From positions 248,001 through 312,000 of the forward strand of contig JANNCV010000016.1 in NCBI GenBank assembly GCA_031386985.1: a DNA stretch of 64,000 nt, in the 5' to 3' direction. Position numbers and translations under genes: made by a program. Each line of letters starts with the position of its first letter. Position 1 is the stretch's first letter. Positions 51,267 to 59,459 of this stretch are shown piece after piece. The notes below the pieces were generated by a model. It saw only the letters and a program-made list of their open reading frames with translations. It was not told where the DNA came from and made no database searches. This stretch comes from JANJUB01 sp031386985. GTDB taxonomy: Bacteria > Armatimonadota > Fimbriimonadia > Fimbriimonadales > Fimbriimonadaceae.

Positions 51267-52499
51267 ATGAAAATCGGGATTGTAGGAACCGGAGTATCAG
51301 GTCTCATGTGCGCCTACTTGCTTGGGCGTAATCACGACGCCACGGTTTTTGAGGGCCAGAATCGGCTTGGAGGTCACATCAATACCGTTGAGTGTGCCGC
51401 AGGCGAAGGGACATTTCGCATTGATACCGGATTCATTGTTCACAACGAGCAGAACTATCCGCTGTTCAGCAAGCTCCTACGAAATCTTGGATCTGAAACA
51501 CAAGATTCAGAGATGTCGTTCAGTGTTCGACATGACCCATCTGGGACAGAGTTCTCTGGCAAAAATCTAGACACTATATTCACTTCTCGTAAGAACATCG
51601 TTAGCCTGGATCACTGGTCTATGATTCGAGACATTCGACGGTTCTTTGTTCTTGCCACGAACGAAGTCGAGAACCAAACTGTTGCAGAGTTCATGGCCGA
51701 ACATCGACTTGGGAAGCCGTTTTGGGAGCGATTTCTATCTCCTCTCTGCTGCTCGCTGTGGTCGTGCCCGCCAGCGAAAGCTGCTGAATTTCCCATCAGC
51801 TATGTCGCCGGTTTCCTGAAAAATCACGGAATGCTCACGCTCACGGGCCGACCGACCTGGAAAGTGGTTAAAGGAGGTTCGAATTCGTACCTCGACAAAC
51901 TCATGAATCACGTTCGGGCCAAAATTCAAAAGGGGTGCCCGGTTGACAGAATAACCAGGTTCGAAAACGGTGTGCAGATTTCGACACCCTATGGAGATCA
52001 CGATTTTGACGAGGTAATCGTTGCATGCCACGCTGATGAGGCACTTGCTCTCCTGCAAACCCCCAATTTCGAGGAAGTTGCGCTCCTGAGGAGTTTCCCA
52101 TTTCAAAGAAACGACGCTGTACTGCACACCGATACGTCGGTGCTTCCGAAGAACCCTAGAGCTTGGGCAAGTTGGAATTATCGCGTCCCCGTCGGTGATC
52201 ATAGTTCTTCAACAGTGACCTACAACATGAACAAGTTGCAAAGCTTGAATTCAAAGACCACCTTTCTAGTTTCTCTCAATGAACCGAACATTGATCCTTC
52301 AAAAATCATAAGGCGTATCCAGTATGCGCACCCCGTTGGGACTCAGGCTGGACGGGTGGCCAGAGAACAGCGGTCCGCTCTCATTCGCAATGATCGAATC
52401 TCCTATTGCGGCGCATATTGGGGCTATGGGTTTCATGAGGATGGCGTGCGCAGCGCGGTCGAAGTGGCCCGAGCATTCGGAGAGAGATTCGATGGATAG
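51267..52499 (+). CDS. FAD-dependent oxidoreductase (amine-oxidase-like)
   Basis: First gene of the operon, 410 residues. MKIGIVGTGVSGLMCAYLLG is the FAD Rossmann motif and VFEGQNRLGGHINTVE the next conserved block; SLWSCPPAKAAEFPISYVAGFL, PTWKVVKGGSNSYLDKLM and VACHADEALALLQ are further family blocks, and SYCGAYWGYGFHEDGVRSAVE is the C-terminal FAD contact. The same gene stands beside DUF1365 and CFA-type genes in many bacteria, where a relative was linked to furan fatty acid formation in Rhodobacter (UfaD, recalled). It probably desaturates or otherwise oxidises methylated acyl chains in the membrane. It overlaps the next gene by 8 nt. Confidence 0.95.
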   Translation: MKIGIVGTGVSGLMCAYLLGRNHDATVFEGQNRLGGHINTVECAAGEGTFRIDTGFIVHNEQNYPLFSKLLRNLGSETQDSEMSFSVRHDPSGTEFSGKNLDTIFTSRKNIVSLDHWSMIRDIRRFFVLATNEVENQTVAEFMAEHRLGKPFWERFLSPLCCSLWSCPPAKAAEFPISYVAGFLKNHGMLTLTGRPTWKVVKGGSNSYLDKLMNHVRAKIQKGCPVDRITRFENGVQISTPYGDHDFDEVIVACHADEALALLQTPNFEEVALLRSFPFQRNDAVLHTDTSVLPKNPRAWASWNYRVPVGDHSSSTVTYNMNKLQSLNSKTTFLVSLNEPNIDPSKIIRRIQYAHPVGTQAGRVAREQRSALIRNDRISYCGAYWGYGFHEDGVRSAVEVARAFGERFDG

Positions 52500-53229
52500 C
52501 GCAATATTTGAAGGTTGGGTGCGCCATCGAAGATACTTGCCGTGTCACCACTCATTCACTTACTCGCTGTACATGATGTATCTCGATCTCGCCGAACTGG
52601 CAAGCGGTGACTTACCGGCACTCGCTGGATGTCGGCGACGATTCCGCCGAACTGACCACTTTGGGGACCCCGCCAGGGCGTTGGATGAGTGTATCCGGGA
52701 TCTCGTCCAGGCGCAAACGGGCCGCTCCGTCAGAGGTCCGGTTCGGTTGCTAACCCACCTCCGCCAAGGCGGCTACGTGATGAACCCTGTTTGCTTCTAC
52801 TACTGCTTCGACGAAAGTGGTTCGGAGCTTGAAGCGATTGTTGCGGAGGTGCACAACACCCCATGGGGCGAAATGCATGCATACGTTTTGGATAGAGCGG
52901 AAGGTCAGTCCATTCATCGGTTTGCAAAGGCCTTCCACGTCTCCCCGTTCATGAAAATGGCCCAGCAATATGCTTGGAGATTCAATCGCCCCGATAAAAG
53001 CCTAGTTGTGCACATGGAGAACGAGGAGTCCGCCGCCCGAGTGTTTGACGCGACTCTCGTCTTGAAGAGGAAGCCCTTAACTCGATCAAACGTGAGGCTA
53101 ATGTCACTGAAACATCCCTGGTCTACGCGAGCGGTTATCAGCCGAATCTACATACAGGCATTGAAACTTTGGATTAAACGTGTGCCTGTGCAACCGCACC
53201 CAAATCGAACTAAGGAGAACAATAAGTGA
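52492..53229 (+). CDS. DUF1365 domain protein
   Basis: 245-residue cytoplasmic protein from the ATG at 52492, which has ggagag 8 nt before it; the frame is open further back but there it overlaps the FAD gene. MDSAIFEGWVRHRRYLPCHH, PVRLLTHLRQGGYVMNPVCF with the FNPVSFYYC-type motif, VAEVHNTPWGEMHAYVL and KAFHVSPFMKMAQQYAWRF are the DUF1365 signature. The family function is unproven; it regularly accompanies CFA-type methyltransferases. It shares four bases with the cfa start. Confidence 0.93.
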   Translation: MDSAIFEGWVRHRRYLPCHHSFTYSLYMMYLDLAELASGDLPALAGCRRRFRRTDHFGDPARALDECIRDLVQAQTGRSVRGPVRLLTHLRQGGYVMNPVCFYYCFDESGSELEAIVAEVHNTPWGEMHAYVLDRAEGQSIHRFAKAFHVSPFMKMAQQYAWRFNRPDKSLVVHMENEESAARVFDATLVLKRKPLTRSNVRLMSLKHPWSTRAVISRIYIQALKLWIKRVPVQPHPNRTKENNK

Positions 53230-54524
53230 ACCGTTTCGAAGTTGATTGTCTTGAAAGACCAGATGTCCGCATCGGGAACGACCCGGGCCTAATGCTATAT
53301 CGGAAGCTTGTCATCGCCGCGCTTGATCGCATGCGAGATGGTGTGATTCACATTGAGGAGCCTGGAGCACCGACGATTTGTGTCGGGGTGCCCGATGAGT
53401 CATTTCCAGCCCACGCGCACATTCGAGTCGCGGATAAGCGCTTCTATGCGCTGGCGGCAAAGAGGGGAGCCATCGGTGTCGCCGAAGCCTACATGAAAGG
53501 ATACTGGCAAGCGGACGACCTGACAAACCTCATGCGTATGTTTGTTCGAAGGATTGGAAAGGAAGCTCCGATCGAACGCGTCTTGGCATCGGTTGGATCA
53601 ATGCCAGCCTACATCCGACATCTTCTTCGAAAGAACACGGTGACGGGAAGCAAGAGAAATATACGAGCTCACTACGATCTTGGCAACGACTTTTTTGAGA
53701 CATTCCTTGATCCCAGCTTGACATACTCGTCGGGCTATTTTGAGTCAGCCGAGACCACAATGCTAGAGGCTTCAGAAAGGAAGCTCCGCATGATCGCGCA
53801 AAAACTGGCTATTGATCCCAGCCACACGGTTCTTGAGCTGGGGTGTGGCTGGGGTAGTTTTGGAATGCTATGTGCCCGAGAGTTTGGCTGCAGAGTTGTT
53901 TGTGTGACACTCTCCCAAGCCCAGCATACCGAAGCTACAAAGAGGGTGCGAGCGGCTGGCCTGCACGACAAAGTCGAGATTAGGCTGCAAGACTATCGCG
54001 AGTTAACTGGATTGTTCGACCGGATCGTTTCGATCGAAATGATTGAAGCCATTGGACACGAAAACTTGCCTGAGTTCTTCCGGAAGTGCCAGTCGCTCTT
54101 GAAAGATGATGGCGCGATGGTAATTCAGGCGATTTCAATGCCGGAGCGAGGATATGAGAACTACCTTCGCCGCACAGATTTCATTCGGGAGTTCATTTTT
54201 CCGGGTTCGTGTTGCCCATCAAAGTCTGCGATCTTAACGGCAGCTGCGACCGCCACGAAACTTCGCATGGTGCATCTGGAAGAGTTCGGCCTTCACTATG
54301 CCAGGACTCTGAGACATTGGCGTGAAGCATTTGTTGGAAACTTTGAGAAAACTCTTGCCTTAGGATATTCCGCTGACTTTTTGCGCCTATGGCACTTCTA
54401 TCTTTGCTACTGTGAAGCTGGTTTTGAGGAGAAGCACGTGGGGGTATCTCAGATTGCTTTTGAAATGCCGTGTTACACGGGAAAGTCCATGAAGGCGAGC
54501 GAGCGGGAGTTAGTTAATGATTGA
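53226..54524 (+). CDS. cfa: Cyclopropane-fatty-acyl-phospholipid synthase
   Basis: SAM-dependent enzyme that acts on double bonds in phospholipid acyl chains in the membrane, forming cyclopropane rings or methylated chains. The GTG start has an aaggagaa 9 nt upstream. It has a DNA-less N-terminal domain (about 1-130), ending with RKNTVTGSKRNIRAHYDLGN and DPSLTYSSGYFE, then the SAM motif VLELGCGWGSFGML (about 200-213), IVSIEMIEAIGHENLPEFF, and GSCCPSKSAILTAA. The 432 residues match CfaS. Its last 8 bases overlap the start of the selenoprotein candidate. Confidence 0.94.
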   Translation: MNRFEVDCLERPDVRIGNDPGLMLYRKLVIAALDRMRDGVIHIEEPGAPTICVGVPDESFPAHAHIRVADKRFYALAAKRGAIGVAEAYMKGYWQADDLTNLMRMFVRRIGKEAPIERVLASVGSMPAYIRHLLRKNTVTGSKRNIRAHYDLGNDFFETFLDPSLTYSSGYFESAETTMLEASERKLRMIAQKLAIDPSHTVLELGCGWGSFGMLCAREFGCRVVCVTLSQAQHTEATKRVRAAGLHDKVEIRLQDYRELTGLFDRIVSIEMIEAIGHENLPEFFRKCQSLLKDDGAMVIQAISMPERGYENYLRRTDFIREFIFPGSCCPSKSAILTAAATATKLRMVHLEEFGLHYARTLRHWREAFVGNFEKTLALGYSADFLRLWHFYLCYCEAGFEEKHVGVSQIAFEMPCYTGKSMKASERELVND

Positions 54525-55035
54525 TATTAGCGGTATTACGGAACGGGACCAGAACGGGAACTCCATTTCGCAGTTGGCGGAACGATCCCCGCTTCTGCTC
54601 GTTTTCCTAAGGCACTTTGGATGAATCTTTTGTCGACAGCTTGTGTCAAAGCTCTCGCAGCTAAGGCAGGAGATATCGGCTAAGGGAACGCAGTTAGCGT
54701 TCGTACATATGGGAGCCGAAGTGGATGCTAGCACCTTTTTTGATGAATATGGCTTGGGCGATACGCCCCGATTTGCGAGCCAGAACCAGGAGTTGTATAG
54801 GAAGTTTGGTTTGAACAAAGGCAGCGTAACTCAACTCATGAATTTTAAAACACTTACAAGTTCCATCGGTGCTTTCCGAGAAGGACATCGCCAAGGCAAA
54901 ACCGCAGGCGATCCGGCACAGATGCCTGGTGCATTCCTGATTAGCGGCGACCAAGTGATCCGTTCGTTCATCGCCAAGTTCCCAGGTGAAATGGTGGACT
55001 TTGTCTCGTTCAGCTCAACTGAGGTTACGTCATGA
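54517..55035 (+). CDS. Candidate selenoprotein: peroxiredoxin-like redox protein with in-frame TGA (Sec36)
   Basis: A thioredoxin-fold redox protein of the AhpC/TSA_2 (PF13911) type, the group called SelL-related. From the ATG at 54517 (gggag 7 nt upstream) the frame is open for 172 codons except one TGA at 54622-54624. It encodes residue 36, in the context LLLVFLRHFG-U-IFCRQLVSKL, precisely the place of the first cysteine of the C-x-x-C redox motif. The second, Cys39, is kept. The downstream part (HMGAEVDASTFFDEYGLGD, GDPAQMPGAFLISGDQVIR) has no other stop or frameshift. It overlaps cfa by 8 nt and DUF1295 by ATGA, so translation continues through it. A stem-loop typical of SECIS follows the TGA (54627-54665). 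An active-site nonsense mutation is the alternative. Confidence 0.8.
54627..54665 (+). promoter_or_regulatory. Candidate bacterial SECIS element
   Basis: Two bases after the TGA an RNA hairpin can form: agctt (54638-54642) with aagct (54649-54653), loop gtgtca (54643-54648); then a C-C mismatch; cga (54634-54636) with tcg (54655-54657); a bulged T at 54633; ttg (54630-54632) with cag (54658-54660); and ctt (54627-54629) with aag (54663-54665) across a 2-nt bulge. The loop starts with GU and lies 18 nt after the TGA, both as the bacterial SECIS rules (as I recall them) demand. SelB would bind it. Confidence 0.65.
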
Positions 55036-55817
55036 CGGCTTTAACTTCGATCGGAATCGCCTGGCTTACCATGAGTCTTCTTATGTCCCTGCTATGGTTT
55101 GTCCAGTTCAAAAAGCACAATGCGGGAATTGTTGACGTAGCGTGGAGCTTTGGCACGGGAGTTACCGCTCTTTGGTTTGTTGCATGGGCTCCGGGCGAGC
55201 CTGGACGTAGGTTGATTGTCGCCATCCTCGCGGCAGCTTGGGCAGCTAGGCTCGGCTTTGCCCTCCTCAAGCGAATCCTTGGAGAGGAAGAGGATGGTCG
55301 CTATCAGATGTTGCGCGAAAAATGGGGAGAGCGAACCCAGCCGCTGATGTTTGGATTCTTCCAGATTCAGGCGTTTTGGGCCGTTCTCTTTGCTCTACCA
55401 ATGCTGGGGGCGGCATCGAATACCGCAACTCTTGGCATCACGGATTGGATTGCGATTGTTGTGTTTCTGGTCGCGATAAGTGGCGAGAGCGTGGCCGATT
55501 TGCAGCTTGCTCGGTTCCGCAATCAGGAATTAAACCGAGGAAAGGTCTGCCGGGTTGGGCTTTGGAAATGGTCGCGACATCCAAACTACTTTTTCGAGTG
55601 GATTCACTGGTTCGCGTACGTACTGCTGGCGCTTGCGAGCCCACTGGCATGGTTAACATGGGCAGGGGTGACAATCATGCTCTTGTTCCTCACGAAGGTC
55701 ACCGGCATTCCGCTAACAGAGTCCCGCTCAATCAAGTCGAGGGGTGACGCCTATCGTCAATATCAGCGAGAGGTTAGCGCTTTCTTTCCGTTGCCTCCAA
55801 AGGATGACCAAATATGA
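55032..55817 (+). CDS. DUF1295 membrane protein (steroid 5-alpha-reductase-like)
   Basis: 261-residue protein with about six membrane helices (GIAWLTMSLLMSLLWFVQF, QAFWAVLFALPMLGAAS, IVVFLVAISGESVADLQ). The conserved GLWKWSRHPNYFFEWIHWFAY and EVSAFFPLPPKD end place it in DUF1295, related to isoprenylcysteine methyltransferases and steroid reductases. In comparable operons it may reduce or modify lipid chains; this is inferred. Its ATG overlaps the stop of the redox protein and its stop overlaps the next ATG, so it is translated together with both. Confidence 0.95.
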   Translation: MTALTSIGIAWLTMSLLMSLLWFVQFKKHNAGIVDVAWSFGTGVTALWFVAWAPGEPGRRLIVAILAAAWAARLGFALLKRILGEEEDGRYQMLREKWGERTQPLMFGFFQIQAFWAVLFALPMLGAASNTATLGITDWIAIVVFLVAISGESVADLQLARFRNQELNRGKVCRVGLWKWSRHPNYFFEWIHWFAYVLLALASPLAWLTWAGVTIMLLFLTKVTGIPLTESRSIKSRGDAYRQYQREVSAFFPLPPKDDQI

Positions 55818-56854
55818 TGGAGCAGTTGCAGGCGCATGCACTAGTCTTAGCCGAAAGTGGTCGGTTACCGGAAAAGGCACTCAGGTGTGGGATTCGCTGG
55901 GGATGCGCGAATCGCCTCAGAAGCATTGAGGAAGAGTTTGAAGACTATGAAGTCGCCTTGGGGAACTTTACTTCTGACCTAAAACGACGGCCAATCGCAG
56001 AAGCGACGGACCTTGCCAATGAGCAGCATTATGAACTTCCGGCTGAGTTCTTCAAATTGGTGCTGGGCCAGAATCTGAAGTACAGCGGCTGCGATTGGGA
56101 AGGTGGCGCGAAGAACCTTGCCGAAGCCGAGCACGAGTCCCTGAAAATCATTGCGAAACGTGCAAAGTTGGGCGACAATCAGGACATCTTGGAGCTTGGC
56201 TGCGGATGGGGTTCGCTGAGCCTGTTTATGGCCTCCAACTATCCGATGTCTAGGGTTACGGCGGTATCGAACTCCGCTCCCCAACGAGAATTCATCGAGT
56301 CTCTAGCGCGCGAGCGCAGCATCACAAACCTAAAAGTTTTGACATGTGATATTAACGATTTCGAGCCAGAGTCACGATTTGACCGCATTGTTACGGTCGA
56401 GATGCTAGAGCATGTCAGAAACTACGAGTCACTATTCCAGCGAACGGCGAGTTGGCTTAGATCGGAAGGCTTAATGTTCGCCCATATCTTCATGCATGAG
56501 CACTACCCCTACTTCTTCGAAACTGAAGGAGCCGGAAACTGGATGGGAAGACACTTCTTTACCGGCGGAGTTATGCCCTCCCACAATCTATTTGAGAGGG
56601 TGCAGAGTTCGATGACGGTTGAGCAGAAATGGCGAGTCAATGGCTCCAACTACCAGAAGACTGCGGACGCCTGGTTAAGCAATTTGAATGCGAACAAGGC
56701 TCAGATCCTGCCCATCCTGCGTAAACACTATGGAGCTGATGCAGCGTTGTGGTTTGCACGCTGGCAACTGTTTTTCCTCGCCTGCAGTGAGCTATTCGGC
56801 TTTGATAACGGTCGACAATGGGGCGTAGGACACTACCTAATGCGTTTAAGCTAG
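55814..56854 (+). CDS. CFA-like SAM-dependent methyltransferase
   Basis: Second methyltransferase of the operon, 346 residues. It lacks the large N-terminal domain of the CfaS at 53226. SAM motif ILELGCGWGSLSLFMASNYP (about 126-145), VTVEMLEHVRNYESLFQRT and GRHFFTGGVMPSHNLFERVQ are typical of the cyclopropane-synthase/coclaurine N-methyltransferase-like group. It would modify lipids together with CfaS, for example by adding a methyl group at a different position. It is the last gene: 286 bases of hairpin-rich non-coding sequence follow. Confidence 0.93.
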   Translation: MMEQLQAHALVLAESGRLPEKALRCGIRWGCANRLRSIEEEFEDYEVALGNFTSDLKRRPIAEATDLANEQHYELPAEFFKLVLGQNLKYSGCDWEGGAKNLAEAEHESLKIIAKRAKLGDNQDILELGCGWGSLSLFMASNYPMSRVTAVSNSAPQREFIESLARERSITNLKVLTCDINDFEPESRFDRIVTVEMLEHVRNYESLFQRTASWLRSEGLMFAHIFMHEHYPYFFETEGAGNWMGRHFFTGGVMPSHNLFERVQSSMTVEQKWRVNGSNYQKTADAWLSNLNANKAQILPILRKHYGADAALWFARWQLFFLACSELFGFDNGRQWGVGHYLMRLS

Positions 56855-57054
56855 ACGGCTGGATGGAGCAAGTATTGGAGCATCGGCGCAGAAGGAGTAG
56901 CTACCAAAGCTTGAGTCGGTCTCGCACCTAGCTGACACTCTTATTGTTTTTGGGATAGTAGGGTTTGGGAAGTTTGGGGGAAGTTCGGGCCTCGTGTTGG
57001 GTTTGGGGATTCGGGTTGCTTTCGTATCGTTTCAGTTGATTGAACTGCGATAAA

Positions 57055-57097
57055 GCGACGAGGAACAGGGGCTGGTTCTGCCCTATTACCTCGTCGC
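57055..57097. terminator. Long hairpin between the redox operon and the thiolase gene
   Basis: gcgacgagg (57055-57063) and cctcgtcgc (57089-57097) are perfect 9-bp arms, with an inner aggg/ccct pair (57067-57070, 57081-57084). Smaller hairpins stand on both sides: cagtt/aactg at 57033-57047 and actct/agagt near 57100-57119. They lie between two convergent genes and probably end transcription in both directions, although there is no long T-run. The rest of 56855-57140 has G-rich runs (gggttt, gggaag) and no gene. Confidence 0.5.
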
Positions 57098-57140
57098 ACA
57101 CTCTGATGCTTTTGAGAGTACGGTGAAGACTATGTGCATG

Positions 57141-58319
57141 CTAAAGTGCTTCTACCAGAACCGCCGTCGCCTCTCCGCCGCCGATGCAGGGGGTGCAGAT
57201 TGCGTATTTGCCGCCTCTTCGGCGAAGCTCATACAGGGCGGTTAGGATCAATCGCGCTCCGGTCATGCCAATGGGGTGGCCCAGGGCGACCGCTCCGCCG
57301 TTCACGTTGAGCTTCTCGGGCGGAATCCCCACTTTCTGGGCGACGACCATGGCGACAACGGCGAAGGCCTCATTCACTTCGAACAAGTCAATATCACCCA
57401 CCGAGAGGCCGGATGAGGCGAGGAGCTTTTCTATGGCAAAGGCGGGGGCGGTGGTGAACCACTGGGGCTCTTGCGCGTGAGTGGAGTATCCGACGATTCG
57501 GCCTAGGGGCTTCAAACCCTTTTGATTGGCGAACGTTTCGGATGACAAAATGAGAGCGCACGCGCCATCATTGATCGAGCTCGCGTTTGCCGCCGTTGTC
57601 ACGCCTTCCTTATTGAAGGCCGGTCTTAGACCCGCGAACTTTGCGGGATCGCCTTTTCCGGGTTCTTCGTCGGCGGAAACCACAACCGGATCGCCCTTTC
57701 GCTGGGGGATGGAGACCGGGACGATCTCATCATTGAACTTTCCGGAAGCCTGCGCGGATTGGGCTCTTTCATAGCTCTTGCCGGCGAACTCATCAAGTTG
57801 CTCTCGGCTGAAGGAAAACTCAGCGGAAGTGGCATCGCCGCAGTTGCCCATGTGGCAATTGTTATAGGGGTCCCAAAGGCCATCGTGGATCATCATATCG
57901 GTGATCGTGCCGTTGCCCATTCGATAGCCCGATCTTGCTTTATCAAGGAAGTAAGGGGCGTTGGACATAGATTCAAAGCCACCCGCCAAAACCACGCGCG
58001 AATCGCCAAGCTTAATCGCTTGAGCGGCCAGCATTGCCGCCTTCATTCCCGAGCCGCAAACTTTGTTGATCGTGAGCGCCGGTATCGAGTTGGGTAAGCC
58101 TGCTCCAATGGCGGCTTGGCGAGCCGGGGCTTGCCCCAATCCGCCTTGTAAAACACAGCCCAATATCACTTCATCAATCTCGTTGCCTTCAATCCCAACT
58201 CTTGAAACCGCCTCCCGCACCGCGATTGAACCAAGCTGAGGCCCAGAAAGTGAAGAAAGCGATCCCGCGAAAGAACCAATCGGGGTTCGGCACCCGCCAA
58301 GAATGTAAACGTCTTCCAT
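57141..58319 (-). CDS. Acetyl-CoA C-acetyltransferase (thiolase)
   Basis: Thiolase of 392 residues. The nucleophile C88 lies in TINKVCGSGMKAAMLA, NVNGGAVALGHPIGMTGARL holds the catalytic His, and CTPCIGGGEATAVLV is the second active-cysteine block. It would condense or cleave acetoacetyl-CoA, in fatty-acid degradation or polyester/ketone metabolism. There is no partner gene next to it; hydroxyacyl-CoA dehydrogenase must be elsewhere. It is convergent with the lipid operon and divergent from the deacetylase. Confidence 0.96.
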   Translation of the reverse strand: MEDVYILGGCRTPIGSFAGSLSSLSGPQLGSIAVREAVSRVGIEGNEIDEVILGCVLQGGLGQAPARQAAIGAGLPNSIPALTINKVCGSGMKAAMLAAQAIKLGDSRVVLAGGFESMSNAPYFLDKARSGYRMGNGTITDMMIHDGLWDPYNNCHMGNCGDATSAEFSFSREQLDEFAGKSYERAQSAQASGKFNDEIVPVSIPQRKGDPVVVSADEEPGKGDPAKFAGLRPAFNKEGVTTAANASSINDGACALILSSETFANQKGLKPLGRIVGYSTHAQEPQWFTTAPAFAIEKLLASSGLSVGDIDLFEVNEAFAVVAMVVAQKVGIPPEKLNVNGGAVALGHPIGMTGARLILTALYELRRRGGKYAICTPCIGGGEATAVLVEAL

Positions 58320-58353
58320 GCAACCTATAGGGTACCGCTTGCGGATTCCAAGG

Positions 58354-58391
58354 CTCCTCCCCCTCCCCGGCTTTCGCTAGGGAGAGGGAGA
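58354..58391. repeat. C-rich/G-rich palindrome upstream of the deacetylase
   Basis: A run of C-rich sequence (ctcctccccctcccc) is followed after ggctttcgcta by ggagagggag, which pairs with it in about ten positions allowing one bulge and one mismatch. It belongs to the same type as the elements at 35881-35929 and 59308-59369. Confidence 0.4.
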
Positions 58392-58430
58392 TGGGAAAGG
58401 GATAGCTTTTAGGACTGTATAAGAGGTTTA

Positions 58431-59225
58431 ATGCAGGTTCCTTTCATGTCATTTGGATTTCTCATTGCCTTTCTCAATCATTCCCCTGTTCACAACACAC
58501 TTTATGCCGATCAAACGGTGCCAAAGCGTTATCATGGGCGCACAATCTTAAATAAGCCCAGAGGCTTTAATGAGAAGGTTGTCGCGCTCACATTCGACGA
58601 TGGCCCCGAGCCCTCGGTAACTCCGCTTATCCTGAAAACATTGGCGAAGGAAGGGGCAAAAGCGACCTTCTTTGTTATTGGAAGCTATGCCAAGCGCCAC
58701 CCAGACTTGGTTCTGAAGGAAGTTGAGCAGGGCCATGTGGTTGGGAGCCACACGTGGACCCACAAGGCCAAACGCACGAAACGGCAATCGGGGCCCGAGA
58801 TTTGGTGGACGGCAAAGTCAATTTACAAGGCCTCCGGCGTTTGGCCCGCGATTTTTCGCCCACCCTATGGCATTGACAAGGCGTGGCCGGCAAAGATTGC
58901 CCGCTCGCAAGGGTATCCGAGTGTGCTTTGGAACAAGAGCAGTGCCGATACGGCGCGGAATGCGACGTCGGGCACGGTTTACTGGAACTCCGCCAGTAGC
59001 ATTCGTCCGGGAGACATCATCTTGTTTCACGACGGAGTCGGCAAGACCCACACGGCGAAGGCCATTCCCAAAGTGATCGCTACTTATAAGAAGCACGGCT
59101 ACGAGTTCGTCACGGTGCCCGAAATGCTCCGCCGATGGGATGCCTACGCCACGGCGCAGTGGGCGGCGAAAGAAGCTAAGCGATTGAAAAGGGCCGCCCA
59201 AAAGCCCAAAGCGCGTAGTTTATAG
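58431..59225 (+). CDS. Polysaccharide deacetylase (NodB/CE4)
   Basis: 264-residue CE4-type deacetylase with a metal-dependent active site: motif 1 ALTFDDGPEPS with the catalytic Asp, motif 2 GSHTWTHKA with two metal His, motif 3 FRPPYGID, and motif 5 ILFHDG. The N-terminus (FMSFGFLIAFLNHS) could be a signal-anchor. It would remove acetyl groups from peptidoglycan, chitin-like or other N-acetylglucosamine polymers in the envelope. The C-terminus is Lys/Arg-rich. It stands alone after the palindromic element. Confidence 0.93.
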   Translation: MQVPFMSFGFLIAFLNHSPVHNTLYADQTVPKRYHGRTILNKPRGFNEKVVALTFDDGPEPSVTPLILKTLAKEGAKATFFVIGSYAKRHPDLVLKEVEQGHVVGSHTWTHKAKRTKRQSGPEIWWTAKSIYKASGVWPAIFRPPYGIDKAWPAKIARSQGYPSVLWNKSSADTARNATSGTVYWNSASSIRPGDIILFHDGVGKTHTAKAIPKVIATYKKHGYEFVTVPEMLRRWDAYATAQWAAKEAKRLKRAAQKPKARSL

Positions 59226-59261
59226 CGGAAAATCTCCTCGCTCGCTCTGGCTAGGAAACTG

Positions 59262-59296
59262 CGGGTTACGGGTTTCGGGTGGCGGGTATCGGGTAT
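59262..59296 (+). repeat. Five tandem 7-bp repeats (cgggtNN)
   Basis: cgggtta, cgggttt, cgggtgg, cgggtat, cgggtat follow without a gap. The last two units are identical. They stand between the deacetylase gene and the Bax-inhibitor gene, ahead of a longer imperfect palindrome at about 59308-59369. Such short tandem units can vary in number by replication slippage. Confidence 0.7.
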
Positions 59297-59459
59297 GGAG
59301 ATTCATTCCCCCATCACCTCGCTCAACGGGAGTTGGCGAGGGCTTCCTTCGCGGGGCTACGGGAAGGGGGATTGCTGCGCCCAATGCTCAAAAAAGTCGA
59401 GCATCCTTGACGCATTTGAGTTCGGAATAGCGTATATACTCATGTGAGAGGAATTAACC

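Noticed and set aside
54643..55035. A separate 130-residue gene starting at GTG 54643
   Set aside because: The GTG lies in the apical loop of the hairpin, has no ribosome site at the right distance, and the product would lack the redox motif. The longer frame from 54517 with one TGA explains the overlaps with both neighbours.
59262..59296. CRISPR array
   Set aside because: The units are 7 bp with no spacers, so it is a simple tandem repeat.
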